DNA of 64,000 nt from assembly GCA_017503015.1 (NCBI GenBank), contig JAFVTX010000057.1, positions 1 to 64,000 of the forward strand, read 5' to 3'. The notes below the pieces were generated by a model. That model ran no database searches. It was not told the origin of the DNA and saw only the letters and a program-made list of their open reading frames with translations. Every line of letters begins with the position of its first letter. Position 1 is the stretch's first letter. Positions 52,429-60,479 of this stretch are shown in pieces. Position numbers and translations under genes: made by a program. The stretch is from Fibrobacter sp. (lineage in GTDB: Bacteria > Fibrobacterota > Fibrobacteria > Fibrobacterales > Fibrobacteraceae).

Positions 52429-52464
52429 TTTTACCTCAGCTCATAAAGAGCCCCTATAAGAACT
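52429..52464 (-). repeat. Leader repeat copy A
   Basis: AGTTCTTATAGGGGCTC then TTTATGAGCTGAGGTAAAAC followed directly by ATG. GAGG is the ribosome site. Confidence 0.8.
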
Positions 52465-52911
52465 ACTTTCTGAATATACCTTATTTTATGCGGGTTCGCA
52501 AGCGGTTTGACGCTGAAAAGATTAGAATAAATAGATGGGTTTCTGGGATTTTGTTGATTTCCATCAGAGAAAATGTCAACGGCATAACGATTCTTTCCGA
52601 ACAAGAAAAGTTGAAAAGCGCAAGCTGACGATGTGGGGGGGGAGGGGGACGTGCCCCCTCGGCAAAGCCTTGCCCCACCATGTCATGCCCGCCTTGTGCG
52701 GGCTCCTCCGACCTTGACCAGCGTCATCCTGGAGCGCAGCGACGGGATGCATACTTTTCTTACCAACATTTTTCAGGGGCAAGTCTTTGCCTACCCCCTC
52801 TGCGGGGACACACCACCTAAAGGTGGCCATGCCCACATAAGCGCTGAAGCGCTAAGTGGTCAAAGGCCGCAACGCCCCGCACCCTCTTGTCATGCCCCGC
52901 TTGACGGGGCA
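52465..52911. repeat. Gap with mosaic intergenic repeats
   Basis: 52465-52629 holds no convincing gene. From 52630: A-like GGGGG-ACGT-GCCCCC unit, B units at 52682-52703 and 52723-52750, C unit with TACCCCCTCTGCGGGG and CCACC-TAAA-GGTGG plus AGCGCT-GA-AGCGCT inner hairpins (52790-52885), and a B unit at 52889. Confidence 0.6.
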
Positions 52912-53228
52912 TCTCCATTAACAAATCTCTCCCTCGATGTGAGCCATCCCTCGCTCGTCATAATGACTGCTCGGCTCAATCTTGTAGCTGAATCTACGAA
53001 ATCGCCTCGCTCTCGCCGACACAACTCGTTGATACGAGTTGCTTTCGGCTCACAGATTCACTTTGTTCGACTGTTCACTCGAGAAACTCACATCTCGTTC
53101 AAAAAACAAAAAAATGTGGCTCTGGATTCCAAGTGCTTTGAGGTGTAGACCCGCCTTTACTGGTATGAACCGTTACTGCAGGAGGAAACTCTTGTGACTG
53201 TTAGTCCCTGCGAGTTTCCGCCGAGAGT
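52912..53228. repeat. Right copy of the long direct repeat
   Basis: Same blocks as 50716-50936: AACAAATCTCTCCCTCGATG (from about 52919), the identical 40 nt at 53058-53097 and the identical 50 nt at 53179-53228. Between blocks 1 and 2 it carries an extra structured element at 52967-53053 that recurs at 60595-60683. Confidence 0.75.
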
Positions 53229-53241
53229 TCTGTTTCCAGTG

Positions 53242-53291
53242 CCATACCCCCCCAATTTGTTGCCTAAATTTTACAATGGGGGGGGGTATGG
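53242..53291 (+). other. Large G/C-run hairpin before the FISUMP operon
   Basis: CCATACCCCCCC (53242-53253) pairs over 12 bp with GGGGGGGTATGG (53280-53291); loop of 26 nt. The runs of seven C and nine G are prone to slippage. Confidence 0.6.
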
Positions 53292-53310
53292 ATTTTATCG
53301 GGTCTTTATC

Positions 53311-53318
53311 TATCTTTA
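53311..53318 (+). promoter_or_regulatory. TATCTTTA promoter box of the FISUMP operon
   Basis: TAnnTTTR match 30 nt before the first FISUMP gene. Confidence 0.4.
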
Positions 53319-53348
53319 ACAAGATAAACTATAGACGGGGATGTTCTT

Positions 53349-54440
53349 ATGAAGAAGTCTTTCCAGCGTGTCATTGCGACCCTGAACTTGTTTCAGGGGA
53401 AGCAATCTCTAACCATCTGTTTATTGGCGGCATTCTTCGCCCTTTCCGCCTGTGACGACTCTTCGTCGGCGGGTGACGATGACAATAACGTCATTCTGAG
53501 CGGCGATAGCCGCGAAGAATCCAGTGATTCTCGTTCCAACGATAAGGACGAAGCAATCTCCAGCAGCGGCAAGGTCACTGATAAGGATAGCGACTCCATG
53601 TCCAGCGACAGCAAGTCCAACGATCCCGCCGAAGTGACCGACGACTCCAGCGACAGCAAGGGCAATCCTTCTTCGGCAGGAACATCGACCAAATCCAGCA
53701 ACTCGAATTCATCTGGAACGACTACGAAGTCAAGCAGCAGTTCTGCGGGCAAGGTGAATGGCTTGGCGACGCCGTGCAAGACTGAAACCGAAGACAACTG
53801 CGAGTATGGCGAGTTGGTGGATGAACGCGATGGCCAGACATACAAGACGGTGAAAATCGGCACCCAGACTTGGATGGCAGAAAACCTGAACTATGACCCT
53901 GGACAGGGTGGTTCAGGTTCGTCGGCATACGATTGGTCATGGTGCTATGACGACGACCCTTCCAATTGCGCCAAATACGGGCGGCTTTACACCTGGGCCG
54001 CCGCGATGGACTCCGCTACGACCTATTGTGGTTTCGGCAAGTCCTGCACGGCGACGCATCCCGTCCAGGGCATCTGCCCGAGCGGCTGGCATTTGCCCGA
54101 TACGACCGATTGGCACGATCTCATCGTAGCTGCCGGCGGACAGTATTCCGCGGGAGCAAAGTTGAAATCGACCTCTGGGTGGGAGAACGATGAGTGGGGG
54201 AACGATGGCAACGGCACGGATGCGTTCGGCTTCTCGGCGCTCCCGTCCGGCTACAGGAGCCGCGACGGGGGGGACTACTACACCGCCGGCGGCTATGCGT
54301 ACATCTGGTCCTCTTTTGAGTACATCACGGGCCTCGTCGCGTACGAAATGCGCCTGCGCTGCACCAACGCGTACGCAACCGTGGATCGCGGCAACGAGGA
54401 CTACGGCTACGCGGTCCGCTGTCTCAAGGACTCGGACTAA
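53349..54440 (+). CDS. FISUMP-domain lipoprotein 1
   Basis: 363 residues. Signal peptide with lipobox LSAC, a long Ser/Asp linker (residues about 38-140), then the Fibrobacter major paralogous domain: DERDGQTYKTVKIGTQTWMA, ENLNYD, WCYDDDPSNCAKYGRLYTW, ICPSGWHLPDTTDW, FGFSALPSGYRS and the end YGYAVRCLKDSD. Such proteins are surface lipoproteins of unknown function. The signal peptide is abnormal: residues about 8-21 (VIATLNLFQGKQSL) are the translation of a GTCATTGCGA palindromic repeat, absent from the sister gene at 58097. First of five tandem paralogs. Confidence 0.88.
   Translation: MKKSFQRVIATLNLFQGKQSLTICLLAAFFALSACDDSSSAGDDDNNVILSGDSREESSDSRSNDKDEAISSSGKVTDKDSDSMSSDSKSNDPAEVTDDSSDSKGNPSSAGTSTKSSNSNSSGTTTKSSSSSAGKVNGLATPCKTETEDNCEYGELVDERDGQTYKTVKIGTQTWMAENLNYDPGQGGSGSSAYDWSWCYDDDPSNCAKYGRLYTWAAAMDSATTYCGFGKSCTATHPVQGICPSGWHLPDTTDWHDLIVAAGGQYSAGAKLKSTSGWENDEWGNDGNGTDAFGFSALPSGYRSRDGGDYYTAGGYAYIWSSFEYITGLVAYEMRLRCTNAYATVDRGNEDYGYAVRCLKDSD
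53370..53407 (+). repeat. Palindromic repeat inside the signal-peptide region
   Basis: GTCATTGCGA, hairpin CCCTGAA-CTTGT-TTCAGGG, GAAGCAATC. The same unit as the intergenic copy at 43158, here read in frame by FISUMP gene 1. Confidence 0.8.
53477..53593 (+). repeat. 117-nt exact repeat, copy 1 (linker-coding)
   Basis: Identical to 54557-54673; encodes the Ser/Asp linker of FISUMP genes 1 and 2. Confidence 0.9.
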
Positions 54441-54458
54441 ATCCCCAAAGGTTTCTCT

Positions 54459-55559
54459 ATGAAAAACACATTCGCGAAAAAGTTTACGGTCTGCGCCCTT
54501 GCGTGGGTGTTCGGGTTTGCCCTTTCGGCTTGCGATAATTCGTCGTCGGCGGGTGGCGATGACAATAACGTCATTCTGAGCGGCGATAGCCGCGAAGAAT
54601 CCAGTGATTCTCGTTCCAACGATAAGGACGAAGCAATCTCCAGCAGCGGCAAGGTCACTGATAAGGATAGCGAGCCTGCCGAAGTGTCCAGTTCATCGGT
54701 GGAGTCTTCTGATTCCAAGAGTTCAAGTTCCGTAAAGTCGGGTGATTCTTCGAGTTCGACTGAAGCGTCGAAAAGTTACGCCGAAGCGAAGGTCATGCCG
54801 TCGGGAACTTACGCGTGTTCCAAATACAAATGCTTCACGACAGAATACCTGAATCAGGACTTTCTGGAAGCGGGGAAGTATGGCGAAATTCTCGACGAGC
54901 GAGATGGTCAGGTCTATAAGACTATTGAGATTTGCGACGAGGAAAATGAAAATTGTCAGATATGGATGGCTCAGAATTTGAACTACGCATACACTAACGT
55001 TCCCTATAACTATGGTGACTACACCTCCGATTCCACCAGTTGGTGCTATGACAACGCCCCTGCCAATTGTTTCAAGTACGGACGACTTTACACCTGGGCT
55101 GTGGCCATTGATTCGGTGAAGTTGGCGAGCGATGCAGACAATCCGCAGGACTGCGGCTTCCGCAAAGATTGCGACCTCATTTCGGTAGGTTCGGCAACCT
55201 TAATTCAGGGTTTTTGTCCCAACGGCTGGCATCTGCCGAACGGAGATGAATGGAATGCCTTATTCACGGCGGTTGGCGGAAGAAACATAGCAGGTACAAA
55301 GTTGAAATCTACAAATGGTTGGCAAGAAAATGGCAACGGCGATGACGCTTTCGGTTTTTCTGCGCTCCCTGCTGGTAGAAGGGCCTACAGTGGCGACTTC
55401 TTCAATGACGCCACTAGGACGTACCTATGGAGTTCTATTGAAGGCGAAAGCCTCGGCGCGTACAGCGTGAATTTGGACTATCACAGCGGCCTTGCGGACT
55501 TGGGGAGTTTCTACAAGAACCACGGGTACTCCGTCCGTTGCCTCAAGGACTCTGAATAA
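54459..55559 (+). CDS. FISUMP-domain lipoprotein 2
   Basis: 366 residues. Lipobox LSAC near residue 24, linker encoded by the 117-nt exact repeat, then GEILDERDGQVYKTIEICDE, WMAQNLNYAY, WCYDNAPANCFKYGRLYTW, FCPNGWHLPNGDEWN, FGFSALPAGRRAYSG and YSVRCLKDSE. Starts 18 nt after the previous stop with AAAGG before the ATG; genes 3 and 4 repeat this spacing. The signal-peptide segment (MKNTFAKKFTVCALA) is nearly the same in genes 2, 3 and 4. Confidence 0.88.
   Translation: MKNTFAKKFTVCALAWVFGFALSACDNSSSAGGDDNNVILSGDSREESSDSRSNDKDEAISSSGKVTDKDSEPAEVSSSSVESSDSKSSSSVKSGDSSSSTEASKSYAEAKVMPSGTYACSKYKCFTTEYLNQDFLEAGKYGEILDERDGQVYKTIEICDEENENCQIWMAQNLNYAYTNVPYNYGDYTSDSTSWCYDNAPANCFKYGRLYTWAVAIDSVKLASDADNPQDCGFRKDCDLISVGSATLIQGFCPNGWHLPNGDEWNALFTAVGGRNIAGTKLKSTNGWQENGNGDDAFGFSALPAGRRAYSGDFFNDATRTYLWSSIEGESLGAYSVNLDYHSGLADLGSFYKNHGYSVRCLKDSE
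54557..54673 (+). repeat. 117-nt exact repeat, copy 2 (linker-coding)
   Basis: Identical to 53477-53593, 1,080 bp apart; a direct substrate for recombination between the two genes. Confidence 0.9.
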
Positions 55560-55577
55560 ATTCCAAAAGGTTTTGCT

Positions 55578-56222
55578 ATGAAAAATACATTCGCGAAAAT
55601 GTTTACGGTCTGTGCCCTTGCGGGGGTGCTTGGTGCTGCGTTTATCGGTTGCGGGGAAGACTCGTCTTCTACCAGGGCGTCAGGCTCCTATGCCGGTCGA
55701 ACAGTCACCATTGGCAATCAGGTTTGGATGGCGGAGAACTTGAACATCGATACAGAAGATTCCTGGTGCTATGACAATAATCCTGAAATGTGCGCCAAAT
55801 ATGGACGTCTTTATACCTGGGAAGCTGCGATGAAGGCTTGTCCGTCAGGGTGGCGTTTGCCAAGCCATGAAGATTGGATGACGTTGTTTGATACGATTGA
55901 CGAAACTGGCTTTGGGCCAGGTTTCGGAATGGACGTCGGCGGTATAAAGTTGAAGTCCGTTGATGGCTGGGAAGACGATCCGAAAGTGACAAAGAGCGAG
56001 GATGTATACGGCTTTTCTGCGTTTCCTGCAGGCGAAGGCGAGAAGGATGGTGAAAAGTTCCACGGGATGGGAAGGTACACCAAATTTTGGTCAACTGAAG
56101 AAAAAAGCTTCAGCGAGGATGCTTATGCTATGGTACTCAGTTACAATCATGATGAAGCGAGGTATTTGGACTACAAGAAAACGGATGCCTACTCCGTCCG
56201 CTGCGTGAAGGACTCGGACTAA
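55578..56222 (+). CDS. FISUMP-domain lipoprotein 3, short form
   Basis: 214 residues. Same signal-peptide block as its neighbours with lipobox FIGC, but almost no Ser linker: the FISUMP domain begins at about residue 35 (GRTVTIGNQVWMAENLNIDT), then WCYDNNPEMCAKYGRLYTW, ACPSGWRLPSHEDWM, YGFSAFPAGEGE and YSVRCVKDSD. The minimal version of the family in this array. 18-nt spacers on both sides. Confidence 0.87.
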   Translation: MKNTFAKMFTVCALAGVLGAAFIGCGEDSSSTRASGSYAGRTVTIGNQVWMAENLNIDTEDSWCYDNNPEMCAKYGRLYTWEAAMKACPSGWRLPSHEDWMTLFDTIDETGFGPGFGMDVGGIKLKSVDGWEDDPKVTKSEDVYGFSAFPAGEGEKDGEKFHGMGRYTKFWSTEEKSFSEDAYAMVLSYNHDEARYLDYKKTDAYSVRCVKDSD

Positions 56223-56240
56223 ATCTCAAAAGGTTTCCCT

Positions 56241-58064
56241 ATGAAAAACACATTCGCGAAAAAGTTCACGGTCTGCGCCCTTGCGGGGGTGCTCGGTTTC
56301 GCCCTTTCCGCCTGCGGAAGCGATTCCTCTAGTTCTCCCTACGAAACATCTGCCAAGGATGCCAACGAACCCTTTTCTGGAGATGTTTCGGGAATTGCGC
56401 AGGTGGGGCCCTTTGTGGAAGGCAGCAACATTGTCATTCAAGGGCTAGATTCAACCTTCATTATGGTCTTTGAGGAATTCACCGGTGAGGTTGCCGACAA
56501 TGATGGGGCATATTCCATAAAGGAAGTCTCCTCGGAAACCAACTATGGTTATGCAAAGGTAACTGGTAAATTTTACAATATCGTTACAGGCTCCATTTCT
56601 TCATCGGAATCATCGCTAAAGGGCGTCATAAACCTAAAGCAAAAAAACAGTGCGAATATCAATGTTGCAACATCCTTGGTTTATAGCCGTATCGAAGAGT
56701 TAGTGGATTATGGAGCGTCTATCTATGATGCCAAAAAGCAGGCCGAACAGGAACTTTTCAAGACCTTTGGCTTTGAAGGAAACTTTGACGAATTGAACAA
56801 ACTGAACGTTTACTCCGATACCGATGGGGGAGCGGCACTGCTGGCTATGACGATCCTTATGCTGAATGAATCGGAAACTGGTTTTGATTATCGCCTACAG
56901 ATGTTCGCTCTTGACTTTAAAAAGGACGGAGAATGGAACGATTTGGATAATCGTACGGATGCGGCAGACTTTGCAGTGGACCAGGATTTCGTACATGTGC
57001 GAAAGAATATCCAGGAAAGTGGTGGCGTTGAAAAAATCCCAGACTTTGATTCCTACATAAACTCCTTTGTTGCCGCAGAGTACAAACTGGGCGAGTGTTC
57101 TGACAACTTCGATAAGAAGATTGTTGCTGCCCGAAATACTTACAGTAAAAATGATGGGGTCTACTTTATTTGCGATAATGGAATGTGGCGAAAGGCGACA
57201 GCCTTGGAGCAGAACACCCATGGCCTCAAGTGCGACGCTGACGGAAGTGTTTTAGCGGGTGCTGTCGATACGAGTTCTTTTTATGTATGCGAATCCGGTG
57301 CGTTTAGAGAAGCGTCCGCATCTGAAACAGATGTTAAGAAAGGGTGCGGCGATTATAACGAGGGAGCGTCCGCAACAAAATCTGTTAGCAAGTTTTGGGT
57401 ACGGTCTTTCACATGTAAAGATAAAGAGTGGATGGCCGACGGGGTAAAGCAAAATATGGAGTCCTACGAAATTTTGACCGATTCAAGGGATGGAAAAGAA
57501 TATCCGATTGTAACCATTGGCGAACAGACTTGGATGGCTAAAAATTTGGAATATAACTGTGGTGCGAATCGTTACGGTTGTTACTATTCCTGGATCAAAG
57601 CTGTTGTTGACTCTACGAACTTAAGCGAACCTGTCCGGGGAATATGTCCTGAGGGATGGCATATCCCAAGCCTTGCTGAATTCGAAAAACTATTTGAAAC
57701 GACCGGTGTGGATGCATCGCATTCAAGCATGTTGTTTGCACCGCCAGCATGGGATACGGAAGGATCGTTTGTCATGGGTTATTTTCAATCGAGCGGCAAG
57801 ACGGATATCGAAGTAATGCAGGTCAATGGCTTTAAGGATGAATATGGATTTGCTCTTTTGCCGGGTGGAACCAGTTCTTTCACTACTGGGGTTAATAGTG
57901 GAGCCGAGGCTGTTCTTCTGACATCTTCAAGGGATGATGCAGGAATCAGTATAAATATGAGATTCGACTTGGCTTTGAAAAAAGGCACTTCTACAATGGA
58001 TTCATATTCTAATGCGGTTGCTATGCAACAGAGTTCGTATAATCTCCGCTGCTTGAAAGATTGA
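56241..58064 (+). CDS. FISUMP-domain lipoprotein 4 with large N-terminal region
   Basis: 607 residues. Lipobox LSAC, then about 350 residues not found in the sister genes: a beta-rich part (SGIAQVGPFVEGSNIVIQ, which resembles surface-protein carboxypeptidase-regulatory-like folds) and a helical part (residues 130-290). Two small Cys modules follow (GVYFICDNGMWRKATALEQN, SFYVCESGAFREASASETD) and a CKDKEWM unit. The FISUMP domain covers about 410-607 (SRDGKEYPIVTIGEQTWMAK, GICPEGWHIPSLAEFE, YGFALLPGGTSS, YNLRCLKD). The usual YGRLYTW is changed to YGCYYSW. Confidence 0.85.
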   Translation: MKNTFAKKFTVCALAGVLGFALSACGSDSSSSPYETSAKDANEPFSGDVSGIAQVGPFVEGSNIVIQGLDSTFIMVFEEFTGEVADNDGAYSIKEVSSETNYGYAKVTGKFYNIVTGSISSSESSLKGVINLKQKNSANINVATSLVYSRIEELVDYGASIYDAKKQAEQELFKTFGFEGNFDELNKLNVYSDTDGGAALLAMTILMLNESETGFDYRLQMFALDFKKDGEWNDLDNRTDAADFAVDQDFVHVRKNIQESGGVEKIPDFDSYINSFVAAEYKLGECSDNFDKKIVAARNTYSKNDGVYFICDNGMWRKATALEQNTHGLKCDADGSVLAGAVDTSSFYVCESGAFREASASETDVKKGCGDYNEGASATKSVSKFWVRSFTCKDKEWMADGVKQNMESYEILTDSRDGKEYPIVTIGEQTWMAKNLEYNCGANRYGCYYSWIKAVVDSTNLSEPVRGICPEGWHIPSLAEFEKLFETTGVDASHSSMLFAPPAWDTEGSFVMGYFQSSGKTDIEVMQVNGFKDEYGFALLPGGTSSFTTGVNSGAEAVLLTSSRDDAGISINMRFDLALKKGTSTMDSYSNAVAMQQSSYNLRCLKD

Positions 58065-58096
58065 CTAAGGGGTAAAATTTTGTAATGGGTGTTTTT

Positions 58097-59176
58097 ATGA
58101 AAAAATTTATTTTACTGTTGGCATTCTTCGCCCTTTCCGCCTGTGACGACTCTTCGTCGGCGGGGGGTGATAATGGTAGTGGCGGGAACCGTGGTGGAAT
58201 TCCCGACACAGTCGAGACATTCATGGAACTGTCGGATTACGACTGCGGCAAGAGTCAGAAGTGCGTTGCCACCTACCTGACGGAATACCATGACATGGCT
58301 GTTTGCGATGGCGACAACGGCTGGGTCATCGGGACTCTCATCGAGAAGATGGACTGCGACTTCTCTTCATCGAGTGTCAAGTCCAGCGATCCCGCCGAAG
58401 TGACCGACAAGTCCAGCGACAGCAAGGACAATTCTTCTTCGGCAGGAACATCGACCAAATCCAGCAACTCCAATTCGTCTGGAAATGGCGCAAAGTCAAG
58501 CAACAGTTCTGCGAAGTCCTCGAGTTCTGTATATGGAAGTGGACAGTGTGAAGTTGAAACAGACGAGAACTGTTTTAAAGACGCTCGTGATGGTCAGACA
58601 TACAAGATGATGAAAATCGGAGACCAAGTGTGGATGGCTCAGAATTTGAATTACCAGACGGAGAAAAGTTGGTGCGGTGGCGGAAGACACGAAACGATGG
58701 AGGAAGGCGATTGCGCCATCTACGGGCGGCTCTACACCTGGGCCGCCGCCATGGGCAAGTCTGAGGACGAGTGCGGCTGCTACCACGATTGTACCACCCT
58801 GGGTACGGGCAACGTGCAGGGCGTGTGCCCCAACGGCTGGCATGTTCCCGCGCAGAGTGAATGGGAGGAACTGTTTGGTGCAGTGGGTGGAACAACTTGG
58901 GCCACGGCGGGCTTGAAACTCAAGACCAAGACGGGTTGGATAGGTGAAGGTAACGGCACGGATGACTACGGTTTTTCTGCGCTTCCTGCAGGCATCGCGT
59001 ACTACGAGGGCTACTTTGCACGTGTCGGCCGCAATGCCTATTTCTGGAGTGCCTCGCAGTTCAGTAAAGACTACGCCTACTATGCGTACCTTTACTTCCT
59101 CAAATCTGCGTGGCTATATCACGATTACAGCAAGGACCATGGTTTCTCCGTCCGTTGCGTCAAGGACTCTGAATAG
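58097..59176 (+). CDS. FISUMP-domain lipoprotein 5
   Basis: 359 residues from the ATG at 58097 (MKKFILLLAFFALSACDD); an in-frame ATG at 58085 is possible, but its ribosome site is farther away. Lipobox LSAC at about residue 15. The N-terminal block shares about 45 identical nt with gene 1 but lacks the palindrome insertion. A Cys-containing stretch (YDCGKSQKCVATYLTEYHD) precedes a linker partly identical to that of gene 1. FISUMP domain: ARDGQTYKMMKIGDQVWMAQ, CAIYGRLYTWAAAM, VCPNGWHVPAQSEWE, YGFSALPAGIAYY and FSVRCVKDSE. Its stop overlaps the convergent ATPase gene by 17 nt. Confidence 0.86.
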   Translation: MKKFILLLAFFALSACDDSSSAGGDNGSGGNRGGIPDTVETFMELSDYDCGKSQKCVATYLTEYHDMAVCDGDNGWVIGTLIEKMDCDFSSSSVKSSDPAEVTDKSSDSKDNSSSAGTSTKSSNSNSSGNGAKSSNSSAKSSSSVYGSGQCEVETDENCFKDARDGQTYKMMKIGDQVWMAQNLNYQTEKSWCGGGRHETMEEGDCAIYGRLYTWAAAMGKSEDECGCYHDCTTLGTGNVQGVCPNGWHVPAQSEWEELFGAVGGTTWATAGLKLKTKTGWIGEGNGTDDYGFSALPAGIAYYEGYFARVGRNAYFWSASQFSKDYAYYAYLYFLKSAWLYHDYSKDHGFSVRCVKDSE

Positions 59177-60326
59177 GGGTTATTTCTTTCCAGCTGATGA
59201 ATTTCTGATTTTCCCCGCGGTAAGAATCGTCGCCGCCATAGACGACTCTTGTGTTCGTTAGCGGAATGCCTGCGACTTCGGCAAATTTCTTCAATCCGTC
59301 GTAGAATTTCTGGTTCTTTGTCTCGCCAGACTTGATTTCGATGGCGTTCAGTTCACCATCGGTTTCGCAAAGCAAGTCGACTTCATTCTGGTTCGTGTCG
59401 CGCCAGAAATAAAGTTGCGGTTCTTCGCCTTTAAACAGTGCATTTTTCATGTATTCGGTAACCACGAAATTCTCGAAGATTGCTCCGCGCAATCCGCTTT
59501 TTTGCAACTGTTCCCGGTTGAAAATGTTCAACAGATTGCACAGCAGCCCCGTGTCGCAGAAATAGATTTTAGGCGATTTGATGACTCTTTTTGAAAAATT
59601 CTTATAGTACGGAGGCAGGCGAAGAAGTATAAAACTGGCTTCAAGAATCGAAATCCAGGCGTTTGCCGTTATGACGGATATTCCCGCGTCTTTGGCAAGC
59701 GAGGTTACGTTCAAAATGGATCCGACGTTTGCCGCGCATAGTTTGAGAAAACGCTTGAAAGCCGCCATGTCGGTTATGTTTCGCAATAGGCGGACATCCC
59801 GTTCGACATACGTCTGTAGGTAAGATGTGAAGTATTCCTTTGCCGAAACTTTCTTGTCATAGAGTCTAGGGTAACAACCTTTGAGCAAAATTTCGTCAAG
59901 ATCATTTGGAAGCTTGTCAACAGCCCTTAATTCTTCGGCGGAAAATGGGAAAAGCTTGAGAATGCCTGTGCGTCCGGCGAGGCTTTGCGAAATACGTTCC
60001 ATCAATAAGAAATTGTGCGAACCGGACAAAATAAACTGTCCGCACTCGTCACGAGAATCTACGATTGTCTGTAGATAGGAAAATAAGTCTGGAACGCGTT
60101 GCGCCTCGTCTATAATACATTTTGTTCCGCAGTCCTTTAGGAATCCGCGGGGGTCGTTTTCGGCGAGTTGGCGAATATCGGGGTCTTCTAGCGAAATGTA
60201 TTTATAGTCCACAAAGCATGATTTCAGCAAGGTGGATTTGCCACTTTGCCTAGGCCCCGTCAGCGTGACCACGGGAAATTTAGACGCCATATCCAGAACA
60301 GTCTCAAAAATCGCCCTTTCAATCAT
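59160..60326 (-). CDS. AAA ATPase with DUF4143 (AAA_14 family)
   Basis: 388 residues. TLTGPRQSGKSTLLK (Walker A near residue 25), CIIDEAQRVPDLFSYLQ (Walker B), FILSGSHNFLLM (sensor 1), LAGRTGILKLFPFS, then the DUF4143 part with FFIL-type helices and a C-terminal PD-(D/E)xK-like strand (NQNEVDLLCETDGELNAIEIKSGE). A widespread family of unknown role, often thought to act on DNA or as part of toxin-antitoxin-like units. AT-richer than its neighbours. AAAAAGG lies about 10 nt before the ATG. Confidence 0.88.
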   Translation of the reverse strand: MIERAIFETVLDMASKFPVVTLTGPRQSGKSTLLKSCFVDYKYISLEDPDIRQLAENDPRGFLKDCGTKCIIDEAQRVPDLFSYLQTIVDSRDECGQFILSGSHNFLLMERISQSLAGRTGILKLFPFSAEELRAVDKLPNDLDEILLKGCYPRLYDKKVSAKEYFTSYLQTYVERDVRLLRNITDMAAFKRFLKLCAANVGSILNVTSLAKDAGISVITANAWISILEASFILLRLPPYYKNFSKRVIKSPKIYFCDTGLLCNLLNIFNREQLQKSGLRGAIFENFVVTEYMKNALFKGEEPQLYFWRDTNQNEVDLLCETDGELNAIEIKSGETKNQKFYDGLKKFAEVAGIPLTNTRVVYGGDDSYRGENQKFISWKEITPIQSP

Positions 60327-60479
60327 GATTATGCCTTTTTTCTTTAAATATAGCTAAATTTTTATGAAAAATCGATAGTTTTGTTTATGAAAATCATATA
60401 ATAGAATTTATGAAAATCACATAATTACGGACGTCACACCAAGTGTCTCAAGGGTTCGGACTAACCCGCCACCGAGTTG

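Noticed and set aside
50997-52464. Integron attC sites separating gene cassettes
   Set aside because: The repeat lacks the GTTRRRY/RYYYAAC core pair, is far more conserved in sequence than attC sites are, and no tyrosine integrase is in the window. The array resemblance remains, but the integron explanation does not fit.
52481-52717. Overlapping short frames in the gap between the array and the right direct repeat
   Set aside because: Both strands read through G-run and GTCAT repeats. There is no start context, and the composition is repeat-derived.
43158-53409. CRISPR array made of the repeated palindromes
   Set aside because: The copies are scattered and not regularly spaced, there are no unique spacers of constant length, and no cas genes are present.
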